Source: SAR86 cluster bacterium (GTDB lineage Bacteria > Pseudomonadota > Gammaproteobacteria > Pseudomonadales > Pseudohongiellaceae). From it: DNA of 48,962 nucleotides. The translations under genes were made by a program, and so were the position numbers. Under the pieces are notes generated by a model that was not told the DNA's origin, did not search any database, and saw nothing but the letters and a program-made list of their open reading frames with translations. Shown one piece after another: positions 14,998 through 23,428 of the stretch (positions are counted from its first letter, which is position 1; each line of letters opens with the position of its first letter). The stretch lies in NCBI GenBank assembly GCA_002401885.1, contig NVUL01000014.1:1-48962 (forward strand), given 5' to 3'.

Positions 14998-15714
14998 ATG
15001 AAAGTACTAGTAGCGATTATCTCATTAGGATTGTTATGCAGTTCTGCCTATAGTCAGAATACACGCGCATTGGAGCAAGCTCTCTCTAATCCTAATAGGC
15101 CTGCACAGGACAAAACACGCGATGCAAACCGCAAGGCCCCCGAGATTCTACAATTTATGGGAGTGAAAGAAGGCGACACCGCTCTGGACGTTATCGCGAT
15201 GGGCGGTTGGTATTCAGAAATCCTCTCCTACGCGGTAGGCCAAAGCGGTAAAGTGTATATGCAGAACAACCCTATCGCCGTTACAGAAAATAGTACTGAC
15301 GAGAGAGCTGAACGAATGAGCAGGCTCTCCAATGTCGAAAATTTCATTGGCCCAGTGTCAGATATTCCCCCAAATTCGATAGATTTTGCAATTACCGCTC
15401 TAAACTTTCATGATGTCCATAACCGCTCTGTTGTCGATATAGATGCAATGCTCAAAAGCATCCTTGAAGTATTAAGGCCTGGGGGAATTCTCACCGTTAT
15501 AGATCATGAGGGAACTGAAGGAGCAGACAATACAACTTTGCACAGAATAGCTTTTGAAGATGCCGTAAAAACATCATTAAAAGCAGGATTTGTTTTGATA
15601 GGGACAAGTGATTTACTTGAAAATGCAGAAGATGATCATACTCTTTCTCCATTTGACCCCAGTCTCGAAAGGCGCACTGATCGATTCGTGCTTAAACTCG
15701 CAAAGCCTAGATAA
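14998..15714 (+). CDS. Exported class I SAM-dependent methyltransferase-like protein
   Basis: A 238-residue protein with a clear signal peptide (MKVLVAIISLGLLCSSAYS) in front of a Rossmann methyltransferase fold. SAM motif I is ALDVIAMGGWYSEILSYAVG; motif II-like YMQNNP; ITALNFHDVHN; motif post-III VLRPGGILTVIDHEG; and RFVLKLAKP at the end. It belongs to the COG4798-type group of predicted secreted methyltransferases. AGGA lies upstream of the ATG; earlier codons from 14947 do not form a better signal. SAM is not known to be plentiful in the periplasm, so either SAM is supplied there or the fold has another role. The thioesterase gene follows 87 bases later. Confidence 0.85.
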   Translation: MKVLVAIISLGLLCSSAYSQNTRALEQALSNPNRPAQDKTRDANRKAPEILQFMGVKEGDTALDVIAMGGWYSEILSYAVGQSGKVYMQNNPIAVTENSTDERAERMSRLSNVENFIGPVSDIPPNSIDFAITALNFHDVHNRSVVDIDAMLKSILEVLRPGGILTVIDHEGTEGADNTTLHRIAFEDAVKTSLKAGFVLIGTSDLLENAEDDHTLSPFDPSLERRTDRFVLKLAKPR

Positions 15715-15801
15715 GAATTCTCCTTTTCTTTAAGAAATTTGAGTTGAATACATGAACTCCAAGCTACTTTTTAAAATCAATATCAATAACGGCGGTAAAA
15801 T

Positions 15802-16215
15802 TTGGCCAAAGTAAACAGATCCGAAATGGAGGAATTTCTTTCTAAGGAATTTCCTCAAGCAAATTTCCTAATTGAGTCTTTTGATGAAGACTCTGTGACT
15901 ATTAGGCGCACAGTTACTACAGAAGATTTACGCCCCGGTGGAACCGTATCTGGCCCAACAATGATGAGTCTGGCAGATTGCGCCATTTACATTGCAATTC
16001 TTAGAGAGATTGGCTTAGTTGCACTAGCAGTAACAACAAGTTTGAACTTCAATTTCCTACGCAAGCCTGTGGCTAGCAAAGACATACTGGGCGTTTGTAA
16101 AATGCTAAAACTTGGCAGAACATTAGCAGTTGCAGAGGTAACGATTTATTCTGACGGCGATGACCGACCCGTTGCACATTCTGTAGGGACGTATTCGATT
16201 CCTCCTAATAAATAG
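15802..16215 (+). CDS. PaaI/YbgC-like hotdog-fold thioesterase
   Basis: A 137-residue cytoplasmic hotdog protein of the PaaI type, which hydrolyse acyl-CoA thioesters. The core pattern is RPGGTVSGPTMMSLADCAIYIAIL (helix with Asp) followed by strands SLNFNFLRKPVAS and LAVAEVTIYSDGDDRPVAHSVGTYSI. The start is a TTG at 15802 with only a weak GGCGGT before it; an ATG eight codons on (MEEFLSKEF) is an alternative. Substrate unknown. AT content is higher here and in the methyltransferase gene than in surrounding genes. Confidence 0.8.
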   Translation: MAKVNRSEMEEFLSKEFPQANFLIESFDEDSVTIRRTVTTEDLRPGGTVSGPTMMSLADCAIYIAILREIGLVALAVTTSLNFNFLRKPVASKDILGVCKMLKLGRTLAVAEVTIYSDGDDRPVAHSVGTYSIPPNK

Positions 16216-16444
16216 ATGCCTACTAAGAGTGCAGATTTCATTCACAGCACATAACAATCCTAATAGCCGGCGTCTCAGGCTCTATTGGACGTTATGTTGC
16301 CAGGCTTAGAGAATTTAGTTTAGAGCACCTAACACACGTTGATTTAGCAATTTTAGCTCAGTGATTCCATTAACGAACTGCTCACTCGCGCGTTCCCGGC
16401 ACCACCTCCCAAACCAAGCTACGCCAACTATTTAAATTCAATAA

Positions 16445-17485
16445 TTAGTTCTCAAGAAATCGACGTGCACTCTCTATGTTACATTCATCAACAACGACTT
16501 CTCCATCCGGTTGATACGCCCAGCTAGTATCCAAGCTCATGGGCGCACTCAGATAAATCGGATCCGTGAGGGAGAAATGGTAGCTTATTGATTTACCATC
16601 ATCGCTCAGAGTCAATCTTTCGAACAAATGTTTCTGTGGACTGGAAGGAATACCGAAACCATTACCAAAATTATTTTTAGAAAAGTGTGTGGTATCAATT
16701 TCCAATGTGTTGCCTTCTAACTTACCTATTGAATGACCTTGATTGCTGTATTCAGCGCCGTCATGAGTGTCTATCCCAAGATGGATGACTCGTTCACCGC
16801 CGTCATATTCGCTAATGATTCTTATCACATCGTTTTCGATGAATAGTTGTTTGTTGTCCCCGAAATGCATGATTAGAGGAGCAGAAACTTCTACACAATT
16901 AATTGCTGGGTTCATGGTTAGTTCATCAAATTGCGTCAATGCCTCGAGCCCTGCTTGGGTAACCTCGTGTAATCCAACGCCTGGTTGGTAGTCCATGATA
17001 GCCTCTCGAGGAATTATCACGGCCGGAGTCAAAGGGTTTTTCCAGACGCCCACCAGGCTAGACGTGCCTACCGCTGCCTCCTCGACAGCGAAAACGCCCG
17101 CAAAAAATTCCTGCTCGTCGAAAAGCTTGATGCCAGCATGAGTTATTGACTGCGGGTAGATGCCAGGAGAGGTCATATTTTTACTGGGATTACCGGAAAC
17201 GCTAATAATGTCTCCCAATTCCAGAGTGTCTCTGCTCCAGCCAACCCTTCTCAGGCCCGCAGGATTAACGCCTTCCACGGCCCAATTTCGTACAACACCA
17301 TCTTCCGTAGTTTGATCGATGTAAATAAAGACATGAGGATTGACCCACAGCACTCTCGTAACAGCGCCTTCTATTGAAACACTTTGTTCAACATCGTAAG
17401 TGGAGCTGGAATGGTGGGCATGAGCCACGGAAGTCATCGCTAAAGTTATTATCGCGGCACTGGCGAGTGCTGTCCCAATTTTCAT
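16445..17485 (-). CDS. Exported DUF6152 / PDxxGxW-family fusion protein
   Basis: A 346-residue periplasmic protein. After a signal peptide (to SVAHA) comes a DUF6152 domain (~25-125: HHSSSTYDVEQSVSIEGAV, TRVLWVNPHVFIYID, WAVEGVNPAGLRRVGWSRD, GDIISVSGNPSKN). The rest follows the PDxxGxW family: SLVGVWKNPLTP, NCVEVSAPLIMHF, GHSIGKLEGNTLEIDTTHFS, TDPIYLSAPMSL and a final Cys-containing VVDECNIESARRF. The two parts are separate neighbouring genes at 36185-37722. The start at 17485 (MKIG) has GGAGG 8 bases upstream; codons back to 17512 are open. A near-perfect 42-bp palindrome sits 36 bases before the ATG. Function unknown. Confidence 0.85.
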   Translation of the reverse strand: MKIGTALASAAIITLAMTSVAHAHHSSSTYDVEQSVSIEGAVTRVLWVNPHVFIYIDQTTEDGVVRNWAVEGVNPAGLRRVGWSRDTLELGDIISVSGNPSKNMTSPGIYPQSITHAGIKLFDEQEFFAGVFAVEEAAVGTSSLVGVWKNPLTPAVIIPREAIMDYQPGVGLHEVTQAGLEALTQFDELTMNPAINCVEVSAPLIMHFGDNKQLFIENDVIRIISEYDGGERVIHLGIDTHDGAEYSNQGHSIGKLEGNTLEIDTTHFSKNNFGNGFGIPSSPQKHLFERLTLSDDGKSISYHFSLTDPIYLSAPMSLDTSWAYQPDGEVVVDECNIESARRFLEN

Positions 17486-17520
17486 AGTCATGCCTCCGAA
17501 GAAAGTGGTCATGGATTACT

Positions 17521-17562
17521 CCTAAGTATTCATAATTTGCGAGCAAATCATGAATACTTAGG
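17521..17562. promoter_or_regulatory. 42-bp near-perfect palindrome upstream of DUF6152 fusion gene
   Basis: Arms of 13 bp (cctaagtattcat / atgaatacttagg) pair perfectly, followed after one mismatch by a 6-bp stem ATTTGC/GCAAAT with a 2-base centre, so 38 of 42 positions are self-complementary. It lies 36-77 bases upstream of the start at 17485, where a promoter, leader hairpin or operator would be. There is no U-run, so it is not a normal terminator. Confidence 0.7.
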
Positions 17563-17637
17563 TGAGTAGAGAACGGTTTACTCGCTCACTACTATAAATA
17601 GACGGGCTTTGGGCTCAATTGTTACGCGTAAAAATAG

Positions 17638-17668
17638 AATAAACAGGGTCAGAGTGAAAATACAGTGG
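17638..17668 (+). repeat. Shared ~31-bp repeat-end motif, solo copy
   Basis: The bases aataaacagggtcagagt then gaaaatacagtgg match the reverse complement of the end of repeat copy A, closely (core GGGTCAGAGT). Flanks are unrelated to the rest of the repeat. The remainder of this gene-free region (17563-17925) contains only a degraded GC-rich patch at 17811-17850 resembling 9713-9745. Confidence 0.55.
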
Positions 17669-17925
17669 ATTGGATAGGTTTTATGGTCATATTTCTTGCA
17701 TAATTTAGAGCAGGCTTTGATTTAGCGTATTTAAGACATTGTTTCTATTGATTTATTTGTCACACGGGCTGCTGAAAACCTTGAAGCAAATGATTTGATG
17801 CACTTGCCCTGTAGCCAGCCTTCAGCTGTGCTTATTCGCTCACGGCGAATTGAAAATGTTAGTTCTCTAGGCAACAATGGTATATCTCTAACTTCTCGCT
17901 CGATTAATCTGTCTTGGGACCCGTC

Positions 17926-18657
17926 ATGAAATATTTAGTGCCTTTTGTATTTTTAATGTTTTTGGCGGCTTGCAGCCCTGAGCAGAACTCCGTTGACATG
18001 ACTTCTGAGCGAACCGCTCGTACGCAGCCTGACACACAAATGGAGCTCTACGCGCCTTCACAACACGAACTTTTTGACGGTGCATTCAACATCGTTGGAC
18101 GAAGCCTCTACCAGGTAGGCTCATTGAATGACTCGTCGCCCTGGGACCACATGGGAAATGATGCGTCCAATGTTCGAGCAGTCGCCGGCGAAGTAGTAAT
18201 CGACGTCAATGAGATTGAGAATAGCGGGACATTCTACGCACAGCTAATACTGCCCGAGGGTACTTATCGAATCGAGCTTGATCGATTCAATGAATTCTCA
18301 CCATGTCAGGATGGCGGTATAGCCGCGTATTTATTCGAGCATGGCAATGCTGGCTGTGGGGACAGTAATTGGCCCAAGAGCCTTCTGTATGTCGCTGGCT
18401 GGGGTTATGGCAAAGCTATGCTTGATGGTGAAACTCTCTATGAAGACTACGAGATTCACTTCATGGTGACTCAGGGCATGCGTGACCGAGAATCACTTTC
18501 AGTACAATTGTCCCCCACCCGCGGTGAGGCAGGCTCCATAAACCCCGCCACACAACAGGTCGATTTCTATATTCGAAGTCCCGAGCGCAACGATTCAAAC
18601 CATCCGAACCGGGAAGTTTTCGACCATTTCTTTGCTATGGAAGTAACGTGGAAGTGA
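17926..18657 (+). CDS. Lipoprotein of unknown function
   Basis: A 243-residue lipoprotein with signal and lipobox FLMFLAAC (Cys16). The mature part reads like beta-sandwich strands (GEVVIDVNEIENSGTFYAQL, GTYRIELDRFNEF), with cysteines at SPCQDGG and AGCGDS that could pair, and a C-terminal SIN-P region. No family recognised. The start at 17926 is fixed by the signal peptide. It faces the copper-oxidase partner gene and shares a bidirectional terminator with it. Confidence 0.75.
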   Translation: MKYLVPFVFLMFLAACSPEQNSVDMTSERTARTQPDTQMELYAPSQHELFDGAFNIVGRSLYQVGSLNDSSPWDHMGNDASNVRAVAGEVVIDVNEIENSGTFYAQLILPEGTYRIELDRFNEFSPCQDGGIAAYLFEHGNAGCGDSNWPKSLLYVAGWGYGKAMLDGETLYEDYEIHFMVTQGMRDRESLSVQLSPTRGEAGSINPATQQVDFYIRSPERNDSNHPNREVFDHFFAMEVTWK

Positions 18658-18742
18658 TGATCCGTAAATACCGGAGTCGTAGGGTTTGAATTATTTACAG
18701 GTAATTTCATAGCCCTAACACTCACAACCAAAAATCCAATCC

Positions 18743-18775
18743 AAAAAAAACCGCGACCTAAGCCACGGTTTTTTT
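18743..18775. terminator. Bidirectional intrinsic terminator
   Basis: AAAAAAACCG / CGGTTTTTTT arms (10 bp) around a short loop give an A-tract and a T-tract, so it can stop transcripts from both convergent genes (17926-18657 and 18830-19813). Confidence 0.8.
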
Positions 18776-18829
18776 GAAACTTGCAGAACCAAGCTATTGG
18801 ACCACAAGCAAATAAATCCGACTAGACCA

Positions 18830-19813
18830 TCACTCAGTTACGGTCACAGTCATAAACGCATCGTGATAGAGCCCACCGTCATCACCGCGGCCCCACAGGA
18901 CATACTCACCTGGCTCCTCGAAAGAGACCGTAGTGTTGATCATGCCATCTGCAGCAATTTCCGGTGGTGACCATGACAATCCCCATGCAGAGTTTGAACC
19001 GGGTCGAGTGTCTTCCCACGGCTTTGGCTGAGGCGGATCGAAAGTGACCTTGCCAGCACCACGATAGACGTTCCAGGACAAGAACAATCCATTGATCTTC
19101 TGAACCGTCGGCTTCCATGGAATTCTCAGCGCCATTTGCTGCTGAATCATCTCTTCTGTTGTACCCTCACCCGCGCGAGCGGCAAACGCCCGAATGCTGT
19201 CGACGCTACTTCTTGCTCGTGGAACACCGTCATCTGTCAGCTGAGTCCTGAAGCTCAGTGGCTCACCAACGCGTACACTGCGTACATGTTCACCATTAAC
19301 CGTGTCGCCTTGAAGGGTTGTTACTGGTGCTATATTCGCTCTGGACTCTGGGCTGGATGTGCCGGCACCTAGAGAGCCAGTCTCAGAGGCGATAACCATA
19401 TTATCCACCAGATAATCGTCCTTCAGCGTCGCGTAGGCGCGGCGTGTCACACCGTTGACTGTTAGTTCCCAAACCATTTCACGGTCGCCCCAATCGGCGG
19501 GGACATTCACTTCAAAGGTAAAGCGATTACGGCGTGGCAAGAAGTGGGTTGGTTGACCGCGGTCAGCCTCTCCAGGTGAGAAATTATTATTCTCGCCAAT
19601 TTCTACATCAGGCTCCTCCTCCCAGTTTTCGTTCATGTAGCCAAACATGAAGTTGAAAGTGCCATCTTCGAGCGGGCGCCAACCTTCGTAGGCCACTTCG
19701 ATATTTTTGCCGAAGTTGTAGGACTGCGCCTGAACTAATGTCGCGCTAATGGATACACATAGAGCGAAGCCAAAAATCACGGCCTTGCGAGCAAAACCTT
19801 TTGTTAAGTTCAT
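18830..19813 (-). CDS. Secreted partner protein of cytochrome-copper monooxygenase
   Basis: A 327-residue exported protein: signal peptide to VQAQ (~30), then a beta-rich domain with EVAYEGWRPLEDGTFNFMFG, FSPGEADRGQPTHFLPRRNR, VPADWGDREMVWELTVNG. A second part (SVRVGEPLSFRTQLTDDG onwards) resembles an Ig-like domain ending EPGEYVLWGRGDDGG. The N-terminal block belongs to a secreted family I recognise from acidobacteria and marine bacteria but for which no function is established. Its ATG overlaps the stop of the cytochrome-copper gene (TAATG), so the two are translationally coupled and likely work in one complex. Confidence 0.8.
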   Translation of the reverse strand: MNLTKGFARKAVIFGFALCVSISATLVQAQSYNFGKNIEVAYEGWRPLEDGTFNFMFGYMNENWEEEPDVEIGENNNFSPGEADRGQPTHFLPRRNRFTFEVNVPADWGDREMVWELTVNGVTRRAYATLKDDYLVDNMVIASETGSLGAGTSSPESRANIAPVTTLQGDTVNGEHVRSVRVGEPLSFRTQLTDDGVPRARSSVDSIRAFAARAGEGTTEEMIQQQMALRIPWKPTVQKINGLFLSWNVYRGAGKVTFDPPQPKPWEDTRPGSNSAWGLSWSPPEIAADGMINTTVSFEEPGEYVLWGRGDDGGLYHDAFMTVTVTE

Positions 19814-21258
19814 TATCGGCTCGCCTCCTGTAGTGCGACATCGTTGGTCATGTTCTGACTCGCCGCCGCACTGTCAATTGGCTGCACCAAGGGTATTAGA
19901 CAAAGAGGGCAGCCGATTACGTGATCGTTGGGCCCTAGATTCAGATTCCGGCGACGCTTTTCCATTTCTGCAAAGAACTGCTCATCGGTCATAGTTACTC
20001 GAATGCCTAGATCGATAAACATATTCGTTACAGAACGGTTGCCCGAACCCTGCCAGTTTCTGGAATCTGGCACGTTAGGATTCGTGTCGGTATTGTTCAT
20101 ATAACCCACGATGTGCAGGATCGTGCCCTTAGGCAGGAGTGGCGCAGCATCATCATCGTAGGCGTAACCGCGAACCCAGTTGTGGTCATAGCCAACACAG
20201 GAAAGAGTTTCTACGCTGTAGCCCCAGATCGCCTCAAGGCACATGCGCTCGCCGGGAGCATGTAGGTGCGGTTCAAACGTCGAAATTTTAGTGTGCTCAG
20301 TCAGCGTAGTGTAGGCATGCAATTCCTGATCCTTCTCATCGCCTCTTATGCTGATGTCAACGCCGTTGCCTTGGGCATTGAACGCGGCGTCCTTAAATTT
20401 TGGCTGATAGCCAACAGGATGGAACCGGAAACCAATTTCCAAATGCGCCGTAGTGTCTCTGCCATTTGAATGTAGGTGCACAGAATCCGACACCAGGTAG
20501 CTGCCTGCCGTCAAAAGTCGGCCGGCCTCTTCATCAAAGATATCGGCGTTGCGACCCACTTCGTGTACTGGCCATGCGAGGCCTCGCTCAGTCCGGTTTC
20601 CACTCTCGTCGAGGGCTGCAGTGGCCCAGATCATGTGATGAAATATGTAAGCGCCACCGACAGTGTCACGGCCAGTGTCCGCTTGACTGTTGACGTCATT
20701 CACTTCTACAACCTCAACGGATTTAACCCAGCGATCTTCCGGAATATCAATCAGCAAGGCGTCAATCTCGCCCCACCAATCTGCGGTGCCAGCCAGCTTA
20801 GTCACCTCGTTGCTCTTTAAAATAAGATCTGGCTCACCAGCCGTCCATGTGAGGCTGTCGTCAAACACTAAGGGGGTTGGTGCATCCGCTTCATTGCCCT
20901 TAGGTGTGCCGGATCTTGCCCAAAGAGATATCGCAGCGATTTCTTCATCGCTTAGAGATACATCATTCTTAAAGTCTTGGATACCCAGACCTTTTTCGAC
21001 GTACCAAGGTGGCATGGCACCAGCTCGGTCTCTAATAGACGTCTTGTATTCAATCAAACCTGCGAAAGGTGCTACCTGATCGTAGCTTATTAGCGGCATT
21101 GGGCCTACACCACCGTCTCGGTGGCAGCTTTGACAGCTGCGTTGCAAGATTGGCTCAATGTCTTCGTGGAAAGTGACCTCTGTCGCTTGCCCAAATGAGA
21201 CAGCAGGTGCGGCAAATGCCAGCAGCCCTAATAGGCCTATAGCGTTAATTGTTTTCAT
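19813..21258 (-). CDS. Exported cytochrome c fused to PHM/DBH-type copper monooxygenase-like domain
   Basis: A 481-residue periplasmic protein. Signal peptide (1-23); haem-c site CQSCH (42-46) in a cytochrome domain with MPLISYDQV, MPPWYVEKG and LSDEEIAAISLWARSG (to ~120). Residues ~140-425 follow the peptidylglycine hydroxylating monooxygenase fold, with candidate copper ligands: HHM (207-209), HLHSNGR (261-267), PHLH (330-333) and Met387 in VGYMNNTDTNP. A CPLC pair is near 450. In the PHM family these are the CuH and CuM sites that hydroxylate C-H bonds; here the attached haem could deliver electrons. A GAGGAG ribosome site precedes the ATG. The substrate is unknown. Confidence 0.82.
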   Translation of the reverse strand: MKTINAIGLLGLLAFAAPAVSFGQATEVTFHEDIEPILQRSCQSCHRDGGVGPMPLISYDQVAPFAGLIEYKTSIRDRAGAMPPWYVEKGLGIQDFKNDVSLSDEEIAAISLWARSGTPKGNEADAPTPLVFDDSLTWTAGEPDLILKSNEVTKLAGTADWWGEIDALLIDIPEDRWVKSVEVVEVNDVNSQADTGRDTVGGAYIFHHMIWATAALDESGNRTERGLAWPVHEVGRNADIFDEEAGRLLTAGSYLVSDSVHLHSNGRDTTAHLEIGFRFHPVGYQPKFKDAAFNAQGNGVDISIRGDEKDQELHAYTTLTEHTKISTFEPHLHAPGERMCLEAIWGYSVETLSCVGYDHNWVRGYAYDDDAAPLLPKGTILHIVGYMNNTDTNPNVPDSRNWQGSGNRSVTNMFIDLGIRVTMTDEQFFAEMEKRRRNLNLGPNDHVIGCPLCLIPLVQPIDSAAASQNMTNDVALQEASR

Positions 21259-21767
21259 TACTCCATTCTCCTCAGAATCGATAATCTATTGTTCCCGCGC
21301 GAGCTCAATTACAGCCGATAGCACGTTCTTTCTTAAAATCTGCCACATTATTCGTTATTTAGAGGCTAGCAGGTGATTATAACTGGTTTCTATTTCAGAT
21401 GATTATCCGGCAGCGCTGAAGGGCTGTACCGACAGCCTATTATAGTACGATCTCGATGGCTGTAGGCACTCGCATAGCGGTAAATAGAGGCGTAAAAGTG
21501 ACAAGAACCTTATCGATTATTAAAAAAAGCTGCTTTTGTAATAATCCTTTAGTCAAATTAGTACTGCATTGCAGAGAATATTCGGGAATTGGCCACCTTG
21601 CCAAAGGGTTTGTTCCACTGTAAATTGCCGCCGCATCAATTCGAGCCGTTGATTCCCAGCGCCCCTAGAGCAACTCTCGATTCATGCACATGATCGCCAG
21701 TAATGCCGCCAAGGACGCAGATCGATGAAGACTAATTGCTACTCTACACTCGCTACCTGATCCCAGC
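21259..21767. other. Gene-free stretch
   Basis: About 510 bases between two minus-strand genes. It should carry the promoter of the copper monooxygenase operon near 21290-21400. A small stem-loop GGCTGT-ACCG-ACAGCC is at 21422-21437. No ORF with coding character, repeat match or tRNA was seen. Confidence 0.5.
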
Positions 21768-23306
21768 TCACTCCCCAGGGCTCAAAACCTCGCCTGAAGC
21801 CACGGCAAGCCCCACGCCATTCTGAAAAGCCACCTCACCATTCACTATCACCACCGCAAACCCTTCGGCGAGTTGCAGCGGATCGGAATAGCTTGCTCTC
21901 GCCCTGACAAGAGCGGGGTCGAAAATTAGTAAATCGGCGGCCTTACCCACTTCAACACTGCCTCGGTCGGTGACGCCGAGTAGCGCTGCTGCATAAGACG
22001 TCATTTTACGCACTGCTTCTTCTAGGGGTAGTGCCGCGCGATTTACTACATACTCCTCGATAATTTTCGCAAACGTGCCATGGCCTCTTGGGTGGAATCC
22101 GGTAGCGCTACCGTCAGAAGAAACGGTTATATTTTCATCCATTAGCAATCTGGATTGCAGCTCATCATCCATGATGAAATAGGCGCCACTGCCGCCTTGT
22201 GGACCAATTATGTCGATTAATATTTCCTCGAAGGGCAAGCCTAGCTCCAGCTCCAAGTCAGCTAATGTTTTCCCCGTGTAGGGATCGGTGGCGAGCAGCG
22301 TTGCCTCTGGACCATTGCGTTTCGTTATGCGGTTAACGAGGTATTGTTCCAACTCTTCACGTCGGTCTCTGCGTGCCACTACAAATTCCTCATCGGTTTT
22401 CGACCAAACCGGAAACAGTAAGGCAAGGCCTGCATAACTGGCATTGTAAGGATAAACATCTGCGCTTAACTGAATGCCCGATTGTCGCGCCCTTTCAATC
22501 ACCTCTAAGATTTCTTCGGCGCGCGCGCTACCCTTGCCATAGACTGACTTAAGATGAGAGATGTGTACTCTCGCATACTGACCTTGGCTCAAGAGTTCAT
22601 CAATAGAATTTTCTAGCTGATCATCGTCTTCATTGCGCATATGACTCATGATGACGCGGTCACGACTGCCTACCACTTTCGCCATTTCAAGCAGTTCAGA
22701 TTCCTGAGCATGCAGGCCAGGGTTGTATTCAAGCCCCGTGCTCAATCCGAAAGCGTAGTCCAAGGAATCGTTCAGTAGCTCCAACATGCGCTGGATTTGA
22801 TCGGGACCTGGAGCTGGGTCTTGCCCTATTCCTGCCAGTTCACGCAGCGTTCCGTGCCCGACGAACATAGCCAGATTCACGCCAATACCGTTCTTGTTTA
22901 CCTGCCCTACCCACTCACCCAGATCGGCTACATTTGGACTATCACCGTCTTGACCAAGCGTAATAGTCGTTACGCCCTGAGCGAGGAAGTTTTCAAAATC
23001 GGGGGTCTCTAAGGGGTTGCCGTGGGAGTGGACATCAATAAACCCTGGCGCGATAATTTTTCCTGTGGCGTCTATGATGTTAGTTACCGCAGCGTCAAGT
23101 TCCCCGGGTGCGGTAATTGCAGCAATAACACCATCGTTAAGATAAACGTCGGCCGCCCTGGCCGCACCGCCCAAACCGTCAACGAGTTGCCCATTGCTTA
23201 TTACGCTGTCAAATTGAATCGGCTCATTGCTAGACGAATCGTTACAAGCAATCAGGCCCATTAAGATGAAAACCCCTAGACCTACCTTGCTTAATCTCTT
23301 TGGCAT
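21768..23306 (-). CDS. Lipoprotein D-aminoacylase / N-acyl-D-amino-acid deacylase
   Basis: A 512-residue amidohydrolase releasing D-amino acids from N-acylated forms. Lipobox ILMGLIAC (Cys21) anchors it in the envelope. Family landmarks are IIDATGKIIAPGFIDVHSHGN, ITLGQDGDSP, FVGHGTLR, GLSTGLEYNPG, MSHMRNED, VHISHLKSVYGKG, LSADVYPYNASYAGL, and VSSDGSATGFHPRGHGTFAK followed by EEAVRKMTSYAAALLG. The usual DxHTHxD opening is DVHSHGN here, so one acidic residue is replaced, which is common in D-aminoacylases that use a Cys ligand. A GAGAG site supports the 23306 start. It is followed in the same direction by an M20 peptidase upstream (122 bases), suggesting a peptide/D-amino-acid scavenging pair. 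Confidence 0.9.
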   Translation of the reverse strand: MPKRLSKVGLGVFILMGLIACNDSSSNEPIQFDSVISNGQLVDGLGGAARAADVYLNDGVIAAITAPGELDAAVTNIIDATGKIIAPGFIDVHSHGNPLETPDFENFLAQGVTTITLGQDGDSPNVADLGEWVGQVNKNGIGVNLAMFVGHGTLRELAGIGQDPAPGPDQIQRMLELLNDSLDYAFGLSTGLEYNPGLHAQESELLEMAKVVGSRDRVIMSHMRNEDDDQLENSIDELLSQGQYARVHISHLKSVYGKGSARAEEILEVIERARQSGIQLSADVYPYNASYAGLALLFPVWSKTDEEFVVARRDRREELEQYLVNRITKRNGPEATLLATDPYTGKTLADLELELGLPFEEILIDIIGPQGGSGAYFIMDDELQSRLLMDENITVSSDGSATGFHPRGHGTFAKIIEEYVVNRAALPLEEAVRKMTSYAAALLGVTDRGSVEVGKAADLLIFDPALVRARASYSDPLQLAEGFAVVIVNGEVAFQNGVGLAVASGEVLSPGE

Positions 23307-23428
23307 TACTAACTCTCTAACACGCTTCGAACTTTTTTTGGTTGATAGTCTCAATGCTAAGAGTCAGAGTTAATCACAGTTGTTCTATAACGCGCTCAGT
23401 CAATGAATCCATAGCACTATTGCTTTTC

